Origin: JBARDN01 sp050736695
Lineage (GTDB): Bacteria > Desulfobacterota > Binatia > Binatales > Binataceae
Assembly (NCBI GenBank): GCA_050736695.1
Contig: JBOHWH010000030.1
Location: forward strand, 12,887 to 76,886
DNA: 64,000 bases
Direction of reading: 5' to 3'
The notes below the pieces were generated by a model. The model worked only from the letters and a program-made list of their open reading frames with translations, was not told the origin of the DNA and did not search any database. Within the stretch, counting starts at the first letter, position 1, and every line of letters starts with the position of its first letter. Positions 25,924 through 34,925 of the stretch are shown in pieces. The translations under genes were made by a program, and so were the position numbers.

Positions 25924-26552
25924 AGAAAACGGAAATACCGGAGTCGGAACAGGTCCTTGGCTTCGCGCCCACCGACCTGACTGACAAACGAAATCCTCTC
26001 GACTGGAAGTCGAGGTACTCAGACCCCGTAGCTCGCCGGGGTATCTTGATCGAATCCGCATACTTGGGAGTTCTCCTCGCGGCTGCGCCTCTTTTGATGT
26101 TAGCTCTGTGGCTTGATCTTCCGAACAAATGGATGGGTCTCAGTCAGCAGAAGTATGGTTCCGTCTTAAAGTATGGCTTGGCATGGCTAGGCGGGACTCT
26201 CGGAGGGACCCTATTCGATCTCAAGTGGCTCTATCACTCCATAGCTAAACAGTGGTGGCATCTCGATCGACGGTTGTGGCGTTTCTTTACGCCACACATC
26301 TCGGGAGGACTGGCATTCGCGATGATAGCTCTGATTTCCTCGGGCTTGTTTCGGGTCTTCGACGCGACCGCAACCAAATCCTGTTCGGTCGTTGTAGCCG
26401 TGTCTTTTTTGGTAGGTTATTTCTCGGATAGCGCCATCGCTAAGTTTACCGAGATAGCCGACATTCTATTTGGTACGGTGAGCGGTAAGGGAAAAGGCCG
26501 CGAACAACCCAAACCGCTTAGCTCCGACGGCGCGGACATTTCGGAGCAATGA
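25920..26552 (+). CDS. membrane protein of unknown function, probable CTG start
   Basis: The frame is open from 25884. The only conventional start is TTG 26046, which would put the first residues straight into a membrane helix with no ribosome site. CTG 25920 overlaps the HIT stop (CTGA) and gives a 210-residue protein with a natural soluble N terminus (KKTEIPESEQVLGFAPTDLT, then DKRNPLDWKSRYSDPVARRG). Hydrophobic helices lie at about 48-64, 79-95, 120-142 and 148-168 of the long form. Translational coupling to the HIT protein is likely. I recognise no family. Confidence 0.5.
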   Translation: MKKTEIPESEQVLGFAPTDLTDKRNPLDWKSRYSDPVARRGILIESAYLGVLLAAAPLLMLALWLDLPNKWMGLSQQKYGSVLKYGLAWLGGTLGGTLFDLKWLYHSIAKQWWHLDRRLWRFFTPHISGGLAFAMIALISSGLFRVFDATATKSCSVVVAVSFLVGYFSDSAIAKFTEIADILFGTVSGKGKGREQPKPLSSDGADISEQ

Positions 26553-26662
26553 TGTGTCCCACTGTCACCACATCAGCGAGCTATCTTAAGTACCGACTTA
26601 GGGGCCTTTAGTTGCGAAGGTAACGAGTTGACGCAATCGCTGATCAGAAGTGGATACGGTCC

Positions 26663-27493
26663 GTGAGAGGCGCTTCTCCTCTTCGCTACCCTGGAGGTAA
26701 GTGGAGAATTGCACCATTCCTCCGACGTGTTATCGAAATCAACCATCTCGACGATCCGATCTATATAGAACCCTATGCGGGAGGCGCCAGTCTGGCTCTT
26801 AGCCTGCTCTTCGACGGTCTCGTAGCCGAGATTCATCTCAACGATCTAGATTTCGCAGTTTACGCTTTCTGGCGGAGTGTGCTCACGAACACGCGCGAAC
26901 TCTTGAAACTAATTAGCGAAGTATCTGTCACACCGGACGAGTGGTACAAACAAAAGGCCATCTACGCAGAAGGTACACGGTCGGGTACGCTAGCACTTGG
27001 ATTCGCGAAGTTCTTCCTAAACCGCACAAGCCACTCCGGGATTCTCAATGGTGGGATGATCGGGGGTAAAGAGCAAATGGGAAAATGGAAGTTAGACGCG
27101 CGGTTTAACCGGGCCGAATTGGCCCGACGTATATCGCGCATCTCCTCCGCTAAGAACCATATATTCATAACCAGCCGAGATGCTCTCGATGTTCTCAAAG
27201 ATTGCCGCTCGTCGCGGAAGAGATTAGTCTATCTTGACCCCCCATACTACCGGCCGGGACGGCACTTGTATCTCAACGACTATAAGCCTAATGATCACTT
27301 TGCAGTTAGAAAATGTGTCGAGAAGCTCGTCTGTCCTTGGATTGTATCTTATGACGACGTGAACGAAATCAGGAAACTATATAAAGGCGTACACTGTAAA
27401 CATCTTGCACTCTTGCACACGGCTAGTCGCGCTCATCTAGGTGCCGAAATCCTCTACTTTTCACCTGAGCTTCGTATTCCGAAGTCGATCTGA
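26663..27493 (+). CDS. Dam-type DNA adenine N6-methyltransferase
   Basis: 276 residues from GTG 26663. Motif order is that of alpha-class (Dam/DpnM) adenine methylases: RYPGGKWRIAPFL at the start, SAM site EPYAGGASLALSLL, FKLNRTSHSG-type segment as FFLNRTSHSGILNGG, catalytic DPPYYRP (DPPY) and a C-terminal SYDDVNEIR. No restriction endonuclease is recognisable beside it, so it may be an orphan or part of an unusual system with its neighbours. A 110-bp gap separates it from the membrane protein. AT-richer than the flanking chromosome. Confidence 0.88.
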   Translation: MRGASPLRYPGGKWRIAPFLRRVIEINHLDDPIYIEPYAGGASLALSLLFDGLVAEIHLNDLDFAVYAFWRSVLTNTRELLKLISEVSVTPDEWYKQKAIYAEGTRSGTLALGFAKFFLNRTSHSGILNGGMIGGKEQMGKWKLDARFNRAELARRISRISSAKNHIFITSRDALDVLKDCRSSRKRLVYLDPPYYRPGRHLYLNDYKPNDHFAVRKCVEKLVCPWIVSYDDVNEIRKLYKGVHCKHLALLHTASRAHLGAEILYFSPELRIPKSI

Positions 27494-27557
27494 CAGAGGC
27501 TCCCTCAACGGGTCATTCGCGGTCCTTAATAAGACTACTCTCTAACTAAAATAAACT

Positions 27558-30233
27558 GTGATTTCTAAAGAGCACAACAATGCTAAGCGGCATCCGCAGC
27601 GGCGTGGTCATCGCGCGCTAGCCCCGATTTGCTCTGTCCTTCGGCTATCGAGAGAAGGTCCCGCTCAGCTTGAACCTTCGGAGATTTCAGTAGAGCAGAT
27701 AGGCTGGAAAGCATATGGCCTTTGTTGCCTACCGCAACGTTGGGTGCCGCGTTTCTTCGTAATCGCGGCTTCTTCAGTCCAAACGCAAGCAAGGGATTCA
27801 GCCTTTGAGGCATGGTTAGGCGACTGTTTACGGAAATCGGGTCTATCGGCCGACAAGGAATTATATGTACGGTCCAGCGGAACTGAAGAGACGTTAGATC
27901 AACGAGGCCGTTTGGATTCCACCCGGTGCGCGATCGAAGATGTGTCGGATGCAATCCGACACATGCTATCTAATCTGAAGCGAAGTGATGCAGAGCAGCT
28001 GCATTGGGTAATTCAAGGGGCTGTCACTCCAGTCCGAAAGGGACACCTTTCGAATGTCAGACGATTGAGTAACGAGGGACGTGACTGGGTCGTGGAGATC
28101 GAACCCGAATCTGTTCAGCTTGGATATACCACACAAATCGCCGTCAGAAATTGGCGAGACGCTGGAAATAGGTCTAATGCGTTTTTGACGTGCAGCTCTG
28201 AGACAGAGATCAACATCTCTTTGAAGCGCGTCGCGATGTGGGCGACGCCCTTAGTTTCACGAATTCACTTCGAATGGGTATGGGATGGTCAAACCGTTAG
28301 GATCGTTCAGGCCGACGCCGAAGAACACCGTCGTGGAACCGCTCCCAAGTCACTTCTGCAAGTCAGAATACCCAAGATCCAGGTTGAAGTGCTGCAGGTA
28401 TTCAGAATAGCGAACTCAAATGACTACGGTCGCTACAAGAAGCTACGCAACGCAAAGATCTACCGGAGTTTCGGCTACCAGATGCCTACGTTTTATGTAC
28501 TCGACGATGCGGAGGTTCTGAAATCTATCCGAGGGGGAGTGTTGCCTTCTCTATGTCTCGCAGATTTGGAAGAGCTTACCAAACGTCCACTAGTAATCCG
28601 CACTGATGGCGACGCGATTCCTGAAAACAAGCGGGAGATGTTGCCACGAAGTGAAGATCTGAGGTCTTCCGCGCAAGCAGGGAAGTGGCTCTTGGAAGAC
28701 TTTAGCAGGAAACTTCAGCAGAACGACTTAGGGGCTTCGGGTATATGCTTGATCGCGCATCACTTCATCCCGTCGGTCGCTTCCGCATGGGCACGTGCAG
28801 AGCCCAGCAATCCCATCGTTAGAATAGAGGCGCTATGGGGTGTCCCTGAAGGTTTGTATTGGTTTTCGCACGACACATTCGAAATTGACACGAAGGAAGC
28901 TCGGATCGGCGGTCACAGACCGGCTCAATGGAAGCGATATACCTCTTGGGAGCGTTTACGATACAAAGGACTGTTCATAGCCTCCGATCAGACTGGCAAG
29001 TGGATTACACATTCTACAAAGCCTCCGTATGACTGGGCTAAGAGCATAACGCGGGAGCAATGGCTCTTCGAGATCGCTGAAACAACGAGGCGAATTGCGG
29101 AGGCCGAACGTTATCCGGTGAGTGTCATGTGGTTCGTGGACAATCATCGCGAGATGAGCGCACATCCTATCTTGCCTTGGTATCACATGAGATCAGAGTT
29201 GTCTGGAGTCCTTAAACCGGCGGCGCCTCGACACAAATATCGATCTATTGGCGACCAGAAAATCAGGACTAGCAAAGATTGGGCGGATTTTAAGGACGCG
29301 CTCGCGAGTGGTAAAAGGACGGAGCGAGTCATCGTTGAACCGGTTGATCCTGAATTAATCAGAAATCCCGGTTTTGCTGAAGAGCTTGGGAAGCTCGCTT
29401 CCGAAAAGAGATTTGTAATCGAACTCGCTGGCGGAATCTTGTCGCATGCTTACTACATACTACGACGTCTGAATGCCGACGTGGAATGTGTTGATTTGTT
29501 TGGAATGGACGAGGACGTGGTCGAATACAATAAAATTGTGCGAGACAAGGTTCCAAAGCGAATCGAAAGCCGCGGTGAAAGGGTAGAGAGTATTCAGCTG
29601 AAAGGCGAAGCGTTGATGCTCGCCCTTAGGCGAAAACTAGTTGAAGAAGCGTACGAAGCATTGGACGCGAGATCTGGAGAAGATCTCGTCTCTGAACTGG
29701 CGGACCTGCAAGAAGTCGTGCTGGCATTGCTCAAAGCCATGCATTCTTCGGTGTCAGTGCTTGACATTGAGCGCAAGGGAAAGCGCCGCCGCCGGGGCGG
29801 GTTTTCCCAGAGATTGATGCTTGTAAAAACCGCGACTTTGCACTCTCTTCGGAAAGAACAACTCTCCGGTAAGTCTCGCATGCTAGACTTAAAGACTCGT
29901 GGTCAACCTGCCGCAGTAATTTCGAACCCAAAAGAGCTTCCCAGGGATCAGCTATATCGTCGCCCCGATCTGCGGTACCTCGCAGACAACGAAGTGGAAA
30001 AGTTGATCACGTTCGAAGTGACGGCGAGCCAGCTCGAAGAGAGTGGCCGCCAAACCTATCGGTTCCAAATGCCACTTGGCGAAGTCACAGCAAAGGAATT
30101 TGAGCTCAGTGTGCAGCTCATCAGAGAAAGGTCCAGGATTCGCGGAGTCATCTCATTGCGTTCCGATCTTACGCGTTCTGAATCTAGCGATGTGGAAGCC
30201 CGGCAATTGAAACTGAAGTTGCCTGAATCCTAG
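27558..30233 (+). CDS. large protein: PEP-synthase-like ATP-grasp regions plus C-terminal MazG-type domain
   Basis: 891 residues from GTG 27558; the true start may be slightly downstream, but no better codon is visible. Residues about 37-260 resemble the nucleotide-binding part of PEP synthase/PPDK: KAYGLCCLPQRWVPRFFVI matches the GxNLxELxxxGxPVPPGFVI pattern, LYVRSSGTEETLD matches VRSSATxED, and FEWVWDGQTVRIVQAD matches the ending DxEWxxxxxxLxxLQxR. Residues about 285-600 look like a second such region (PLVIRTDGDAIPENK, IEALWGVPEGLYWF). Residues about 655-745 are an all-alpha NTP pyrophosphohydrolase: YNKIVRDKVPKRIESRG, then EEAYE and ELADLQE (EExxE...ExxD). No PEP swivelling His domain is seen. 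Function unknown. Confidence 0.6.
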   Translation: MISKEHNNAKRHPQRRGHRALAPICSVLRLSREGPAQLEPSEISVEQIGWKAYGLCCLPQRWVPRFFVIAASSVQTQARDSAFEAWLGDCLRKSGLSADKELYVRSSGTEETLDQRGRLDSTRCAIEDVSDAIRHMLSNLKRSDAEQLHWVIQGAVTPVRKGHLSNVRRLSNEGRDWVVEIEPESVQLGYTTQIAVRNWRDAGNRSNAFLTCSSETEINISLKRVAMWATPLVSRIHFEWVWDGQTVRIVQADAEEHRRGTAPKSLLQVRIPKIQVEVLQVFRIANSNDYGRYKKLRNAKIYRSFGYQMPTFYVLDDAEVLKSIRGGVLPSLCLADLEELTKRPLVIRTDGDAIPENKREMLPRSEDLRSSAQAGKWLLEDFSRKLQQNDLGASGICLIAHHFIPSVASAWARAEPSNPIVRIEALWGVPEGLYWFSHDTFEIDTKEARIGGHRPAQWKRYTSWERLRYKGLFIASDQTGKWITHSTKPPYDWAKSITREQWLFEIAETTRRIAEAERYPVSVMWFVDNHREMSAHPILPWYHMRSELSGVLKPAAPRHKYRSIGDQKIRTSKDWADFKDALASGKRTERVIVEPVDPELIRNPGFAEELGKLASEKRFVIELAGGILSHAYYILRRLNADVECVDLFGMDEDVVEYNKIVRDKVPKRIESRGERVESIQLKGEALMLALRRKLVEEAYEALDARSGEDLVSELADLQEVVLALLKAMHSSVSVLDIERKGKRRRRGGFSQRLMLVKTATLHSLRKEQLSGKSRMLDLKTRGQPAAVISNPKELPRDQLYRRPDLRYLADNEVEKLITFEVTASQLEESGRQTYRFQMPLGEVTAKEFELSVQLIRERSRIRGVISLRSDLTRSESSDVEARQLKLKLPES

Positions 30234-30312
30234 TAAAGGCGCTCTCGCAACTTGAGCTGCTTTCGGTGAATATAAGAAGTCTGGCTACTGCCCCTTCGGG
30301 TGGCTGAGCGCA

Positions 30313-30516
30313 TTGCGCATCCTGCGGGAAGGAACCCTCAACACTTATGCCCGCGTTGGATGTTTTTTGATCGCATTCGCGATGCTCGTTGTTCTTGCCG
30401 GCCGCGAGTACACTTCTTTTTTCAAGAACGCGCTGCCCACCTATCTGGTTCCGCTCTGCGCCTTCTTCGCGGGTTTGATTCTCGCCCGTCAACGGCGCCC
30501 GGCAATCGCAGGTTGA
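30313..30516 (+). CDS. possible small membrane protein
   Basis: A 67-residue frame from TTG 30313 with two hydrophobic stretches (VGCFLIAFAMLVVLAG and LVPLCAFFAGLILA). There is no clear ribosome site for this start and no recognised family. It sits in the 737-bp stretch between the MazG-domain gene and msrA, together with a DUF433 relic. Weak call. Confidence 0.25.
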   Translation: MRILREGTLNTYARVGCFLIAFAMLVVLAGREYTSFFKNALPTYLVPLCAFFAGLILARQRRPAIAG

Positions 30517-30577
30517 AGGCTCCATTTGCTCGGTATGCGTTGGACGCGCGTTCGCGCCACGCAACGAACCGCACTGG

Positions 30578-30823
30578 CTAAGGCTTCGAGGTCGTCTGGG
30601 CGGTCGCCAGTAGAATGATCTCCTCGTGCGCGACGGTGCCGGCGGCGTAGGCCATCGCGGCATGGATATCTTCCCATTTCAGGCGGCGATATGCGTCAAG
30701 CTTTCGGTTTCTGTGGCTCGCTTAGCTTGCGCAGGAGTCAGCTCGACCGTGATTCGTGTGCCCTTGATCACGGGCTTGACGATCATCACCTCGGCGTTGA
30801 TTTCGATCCTGTCAGTCGTCGCA
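30578..30823 (-). pseudogene. DUF433 antitoxin-like relic
   Basis: Read on the minus strand, bases from about 30823 give TDRIEINAEVMIVKPVIKGT then RITVELT, which is the DUF433 pattern (ERIxxxPxVxxGKPVIKGTRI). After ESLT the frame breaks near 30690. In the next frame it continues YRRLKWEDIHAAMAYAAGTV then AHEEI, the expected DUF433 end (L...DIxAALxYA). No start codon remains and a stop lies directly upstream. DUF433 proteins are often antitoxins paired with a PIN-like toxin; none is seen here. It therefore looks like a decayed toxin-antitoxin remnant. Confidence 0.65.
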
Positions 30824-30970
30824 AGAGGCCCTCATTCGCAGCTATTCCTACCCCCTCGCGAGGGCATTTAATCCGTCCGGGTAGGGAATCCGTATTACAT
30901 AGTGAGGCCGAATAGCTTGCGACGTCTGGACAGATCGTGCGTCGCAAACGCGTTCGTGGCACTGTTAATT

Positions 30971-31636
30971 ATGGAAAGACCGTCTCGTTTCCTCTCGTAT
31001 GGCCGCGCGCGCTTGATGCTGGTCCTCATGGCAGTGCTCGTGCTGAGCGTGATGCCTGTGCGATTCGCGCGCGGCGCGGATTCCGCCACTGCTGCGACGG
31101 AGCTCCAGACGGCGACGTTTGCCGGCGGGTGCTTCTGGTGTATGCAGCCCGCGTACGACAAGGTTCCCGGCGTCGTCAAGACGGTGGTCGGATATACGGG
31201 AGGCCAGAAAGCGCATCCGACGTATGAGGAAGTGAGCTCCGGCACGACAGGCCACGCGGAGTCGATCCAGGTCACCTTCGATCCGAAAAGAGTCACCTAT
31301 AAGCATCTGCTCGACATTTTTTGGCACAACGTTGATCCGACTACGTCCGACCGCGAATTCTGCGACGTCGGCAATCAGTACCGCAGTGAGATTTTCTATC
31401 ACGACGCCGAGCAGGAGCATTTGGCAAAAGAGTCAGAGGCCGAGATCGAGAAGACCAAGACCTTCAAGGAACCGATAGTCACGCAGATCGTTCCCGCGAC
31501 GACGTTTTGGCCCGCCGAGGATTATCATCAGGATTTTTATCTGAAAAACGCGCTACGCTACCGTTTCTATCGCTACAATTGCGGCCGCGATTCGCGGCTG
31601 CGCCAGTTGTGGGGCGCGGCGAGCGGCGGTCATTAA
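30971..31636 (+). CDS. msrA: peptide-methionine (S)-S-oxide reductase MsrA, exported
   Basis: 221 residues from ATG 30971, preferred over upstream starts because it leads directly into a signal sequence (hydrophobic LMLVLMAVLVLSVMPV). The catalytic motif is GGCFWC (Cys at the family position), followed by VVGYTGGQKAHPTYEEVSSG, GHAESIQVTFDP and FWPAEDYHQDFY. The C-terminal Cys in YRYNCGRDSR probably resolves the disulfide. It repairs oxidised Met, here probably in the periplasm. No msrB is next to it. Confidence 0.93.
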   Translation: MERPSRFLSYGRARLMLVLMAVLVLSVMPVRFARGADSATAATELQTATFAGGCFWCMQPAYDKVPGVVKTVVGYTGGQKAHPTYEEVSSGTTGHAESIQVTFDPKRVTYKHLLDIFWHNVDPTTSDREFCDVGNQYRSEIFYHDAEQEHLAKESEAEIEKTKTFKEPIVTQIVPATTFWPAEDYHQDFYLKNALRYRFYRYNCGRDSRLRQLWGAASGGH

Positions 31637-31735
31637 TCTGATCGCGCCCGTCTGATCGCGCTTCTTTCGCGCGCTACCCGTTGGCGTTCGGGCCGGTGTA
31701 GATTCTGCGGCATCAGGGAAGCTCGGAGGTTCGCG

Positions 31736-32545
31736 ATGCCGGAATTCGTAAAGCTGGAAACCCCGTCCGAGGGAGTCGCCCTCGTCACGATGACTAATCC
31801 CGCGATCAACAATCACGGGTCGTGGGTAGCGATCGCGGAACTGGCCGCGTCGATCAAGCAAGCGCGTGAGGCGGGCGCGCGTATCGCCGTGCTGGCATCC
31901 GGAGTGCCGGGACATTGGTTCGAGCACGCATGGCTGCAGGATCTGGCCGACGGAATCGAGGGCAAGCCGACAACCGCCGAAGGCGCCGCATGGTTTCACG
32001 CGCTGACGGAGATCGGCAAAACCAATGTGGTCACGATCGCCGCGGTCTCGGGCGATTGTTCGGGCGGCGGCGCGGAGCTCGGATGGGCCTGCGATCTGCG
32101 GATTGCCGAAGAACAGGCGCGCTTCGGCCAGCCCGAAGTGCAGATCGCGCTGACTACTGGAATCGGTGGGACCAGCCGGCTTGCACGCTTGATTGGCCGA
32201 ACCGTGGCGGCGGAGATGGTGATGCTCGGGCGGCCGATGACCGCGCGGCGAATCTACGAACTTGGCAGTGTCAATGAAGTCGTACCGGCGGGCAAGTCGG
32301 TCCAGACCGCTCTCGAATGGGCGCGTACTCTCGCCGAGCGGCCAGCCACGGCGCTCGCGACCCTTAAGCAGATTCTGATCGCCAACGACGACTCGAATCT
32401 CACCGACGCGCTCGCGAGCGAGCAGCGTCTGTTTCAATCGGTCGCGACGACGCCCGAGTCGTGCGCGACGATGCGCCAGATTCAGGCCCGCTTCGACCGC
32501 GGCGAGAAAATTCGCGACGTGTACGGAGCGCCGCGCAAGCCCTAG
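31736..32545 (+). CDS. enoyl-CoA hydratase/isomerase family protein
   Basis: 269 residues. It has the crotonase fold with the oxyanion-hole and first-Glu segment GDCSGGGAELGWACDLRIAE, the second segment FGQPEVQIALTTGIGGTSRL, and LGRPMTARRIYELGSVNEVV. In the segment after the active site, a Glu is kept (QPEV), so hydratase activity is possible. The CoA substrate cannot be named. ATG 31736 follows a GGAGG. Confidence 0.85.
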   Translation: MPEFVKLETPSEGVALVTMTNPAINNHGSWVAIAELAASIKQAREAGARIAVLASGVPGHWFEHAWLQDLADGIEGKPTTAEGAAWFHALTEIGKTNVVTIAAVSGDCSGGGAELGWACDLRIAEEQARFGQPEVQIALTTGIGGTSRLARLIGRTVAAEMVMLGRPMTARRIYELGSVNEVVPAGKSVQTALEWARTLAERPATALATLKQILIANDDSNLTDALASEQRLFQSVATTPESCATMRQIQARFDRGEKIRDVYGAPRKP

Positions 32546-32780
32546 CCCCACCGCAACCAAGCCGCCGCGAACAGCCTCTTACCCTGGAAAGTCACGCTCG
32601 CGTAAACGGCTGTCTCATCGTGCCGAGGACGATTCCTTATCTCCGGCGACGGCGAACCGCGTTTAACATGAGAACCAGGTCGGCAAAAGTAGCGATGATT
32701 CTGGACGCTTTTGTTACATCGGAGCAAGTTCTGTCGCGTCTAATGCAACACTAACTGCCGATCGCGAGACGGTCGCCAAA

Positions 32781-32808
32781 GAAAAAGGGCGACCCCGGTG
32801 GGCCGCCC
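32781..32808 (-). terminator. rho-independent terminator of the minus-strand oxidoreductase gene
   Basis: On the minus strand a GC-rich hairpin (GGGCGGCCC ... GGGTCGCCC) is followed by five Ts, 35 bp after the oxidoreductase stop. The rest of the 32546-32842 gap shows no gene. Confidence 0.75.
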
Positions 32809-32842
32809 GATTCGAAAAATCGCGCGATGCTTCCGATGTGCG

Positions 32843-33868
32843 CTACTGCGGATCGGCGAGCTTCAGCAACTGCTTGCCGAAGTTTGCGCCGGTGAAAAGC
32901 CGGATGATCGTCTTGGGCGCATTCTCCAGCCCGTGCTGCAAGTCGATCTGATTTTTGATCTTACCCTCGGCGAACCACTGCGAGAGTTCGGCGATCGCCT
33001 GCGGGTATTTCTGCGCGAAGTGAAAGACCAGGAAGCCTTCCATCCGGGCGCCGCGGAAAATCAGGTTGAAATAATTCTTCGGCGGATGGCCGCCGACACC
33101 CTCGGCCTCGTTGTATTGCGAGATCGCGCCGCACAGCACGACTCGCGCGCCGTTGGAGATGCGCGCCAGCGCGAGATCCAGAGTCTCGCCGCCGACATTG
33201 TCGAAATAGATGTCGATCCCCTTGGGGCAATGTTTGGATAGCGCGTCGCCGACCTTTTCGTTCTTGTAATCGATCGCGGCGTCAAAACCGGCCTCTTTGG
33301 TAAGCCAGTCACACTTCGCGCGCCCGCCCGCGATCCCGACCACGCGGCAACCCTTGATCTTCGCGATCATCCCCGCGACCGAGCCCGTCGCACCCGCCGC
33401 GCCCGAGACGACGAACGTGTCGCCCGCCTTGGGCATCCCAACCGACAACGTGCCGAAGTACGCGGTCAAGCCGGTGGTGCCGAGGAGCGAGAGGGCCAGG
33501 ATCGGATCGGTCCCGGCCGGGAGCTTTTGCATCCCGAAAATCCCCTCACCCTCGCTGACGGTGTAGTCCTCCCATCCGAGCAGCCCCTGAATAAGGTCGT
33601 CCTTGGCGAAGCCGGGCCGTTTGGATGCGATGATCTGTCCGACTGCGCCAGCGCGCATCGGTTGTCCGAGCGGGATTGCGGGCATATACGTGTCCATCGA
33701 CATCCAGCCGCGCTGCGTGGGGTCGAATGAGAAGGCAAGGTTGCGCACCAGGACTTGGCCGTCCTTGAGGTCGGGCACTGCGGTTTCATTCCATTTGAAA
33801 TCGCTCTCCTTGATCATTCCTTGGGGCCGCGCTGCGATAATCCATCTGCGATTCTTGAGTTCCGGCAT
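32843..33868 (-). CDS. NADP-dependent oxidoreductase, MDR superfamily (CurA/PTGR-like)
   Basis: 341 residues from ATG 33868, which has an AAGGAA upstream; the longer frame to 34237 has an implausible N terminus. The opening MPELKNRRWIIAARPQG and the segment FDPTQRGWMSM are typical of the CurA/leukotriene B4 dehydrogenase group. The NADPH loop is SGAAGATGSVAG. IDIYFDNVGGETLD is another mark. No zinc ligands are present. These enzymes reduce activated double bonds of enones and enals. A terminator follows the gene. Confidence 0.88.
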   Translation of the reverse strand: MPELKNRRWIIAARPQGMIKESDFKWNETAVPDLKDGQVLVRNLAFSFDPTQRGWMSMDTYMPAIPLGQPMRAGAVGQIIASKRPGFAKDDLIQGLLGWEDYTVSEGEGIFGMQKLPAGTDPILALSLLGTTGLTAYFGTLSVGMPKAGDTFVVSGAAGATGSVAGMIAKIKGCRVVGIAGGRAKCDWLTKEAGFDAAIDYKNEKVGDALSKHCPKGIDIYFDNVGGETLDLALARISNGARVVLCGAISQYNEAEGVGGHPPKNYFNLIFRGARMEGFLVFHFAQKYPQAIAELSQWFAEGKIKNQIDLQHGLENAPKTIIRLFTGANFGKQLLKLADPQ

Positions 33869-34073
33869 GTCGAATTCCTTAAAATTCCGCTTGATCGATA
33901 TTGGGATTGCTTCAGTCCGGCATTTATCCGATAGACGGTACTCATACAAGCATTCGGAGCCCGCGCGATATGGGTGCTCTGGGTAAACTGGGCGCGGGAT
34001 CCATGATAGGGTTGCGCGGATAACGGCTGCGCGCGGCCCAATCTCATGACCGCGCGAGCCGCGAGGAAGCACG

Positions 34074-34919
34074 GTGGCAGCGAAACCAAAGTCTGGCAAA
34101 AAGCATCCGATCGGGCGCAAGCGCGGCGCCCCGGGCGGCAAGGCGGCGGATGCGACAATCGGCGCGCGCAGAGGCGGGATCGCGTCGCGGCGGCAGGCGG
34201 CGGATTCGTTTGCGGTGAAGATTGCGGGGACGCGCACCTATATTGCCTATGCGATTCTGCTCGCGCTTGCCGCGCTGGTGATCGCGATGCTCTATGCCGC
34301 CGCGCCCGCGCGCGCTCAGTCCGCGGCGCCGCCGGTCGCCGCGGCAGTACCGGCGGGCGATCCGATGACGGCGGTCAAAGGCGTGGTCAATGAAGCGATT
34401 GCCGTGTTCCGAAATCAGCAGATCTCCCAGACCGATCGGATGACGCAATTGCGCGCGATCGCGGAGGCGCACATCGATTTTGCCAGCATGGCGCGTTCGT
34501 CGGTGGGGTATCATTGGCGCGCGCTGACGCCCGAGCAGCAGGCGCAGTTCATTCCGCTATTCACGAAATTTATCGAAGACGTGGTGCTGTCGCGAATCCA
34601 GTCCTACTCGGTGCAAAAAATCCAGTCGCAACTGCAATCGACCACGATTGACTTCATTCGCCAGCAGACCAACGGGAGCGACGCGCAGGTGTACAGCACC
34701 GTGGTGACACAGGATCGGCCCGACCCACTCAAGGTCAACTACATGCTGCGGCAGATGAACGGCCAGTGGATGATTTACGACATCACGGTCGATGCGATCA
34801 GCGTAATCGCGAACTATCGCAATCAGTTCAACCGGGTGATCAATAACGACGGCTACGACAAGCTGGTCACTATCCTGCGGCAGAAGTCGCAGTCGCTGGG
34901 AAGCTCACTCAGCCAATAG
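34074..34919 (+). CDS. MlaC/Ttg2D (HpnM-like) phospholipid-binding protein
   Basis: 281 residues from GTG 34074 (GAGGAAG upstream). A basic N terminus (KKHPIGRKRGAPGGK) is followed by a signal anchor (IAYAILLALAALVIAML) with likely cleavage after ARA. The mature part has the MlaC pattern: VVNEAIAVFRNQQISQTDRM, DFASMARSSVGYHWRALTPE, QFIPLFTKFIEDVVLSRIQS, NGQWMIYDITVDAISVIANY. It would carry lipids through the periplasm; the HpnM group does this for hopanoids. The other Mla genes are not adjacent. It lies 6 bp before def. Confidence 0.82.
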   Translation: MAAKPKSGKKHPIGRKRGAPGGKAADATIGARRGGIASRRQAADSFAVKIAGTRTYIAYAILLALAALVIAMLYAAAPARAQSAAPPVAAAVPAGDPMTAVKGVVNEAIAVFRNQQISQTDRMTQLRAIAEAHIDFASMARSSVGYHWRALTPEQQAQFIPLFTKFIEDVVLSRIQSYSVQKIQSQLQSTTIDFIRQQTNGSDAQVYSTVVTQDRPDPLKVNYMLRQMNGQWMIYDITVDAISVIANYRNQFNRVINNDGYDKLVTILRQKSQSLGSSLSQ

Positions 34920-34925
34920 CCGCAT

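Noticed and set aside
24985..30900. tRNA-Glu as an active integration site with an attR copy
   Set aside because: No integrase gene and no repeat of the tRNA 3' end were seen downstream, so only a weak inference of an old island is kept.
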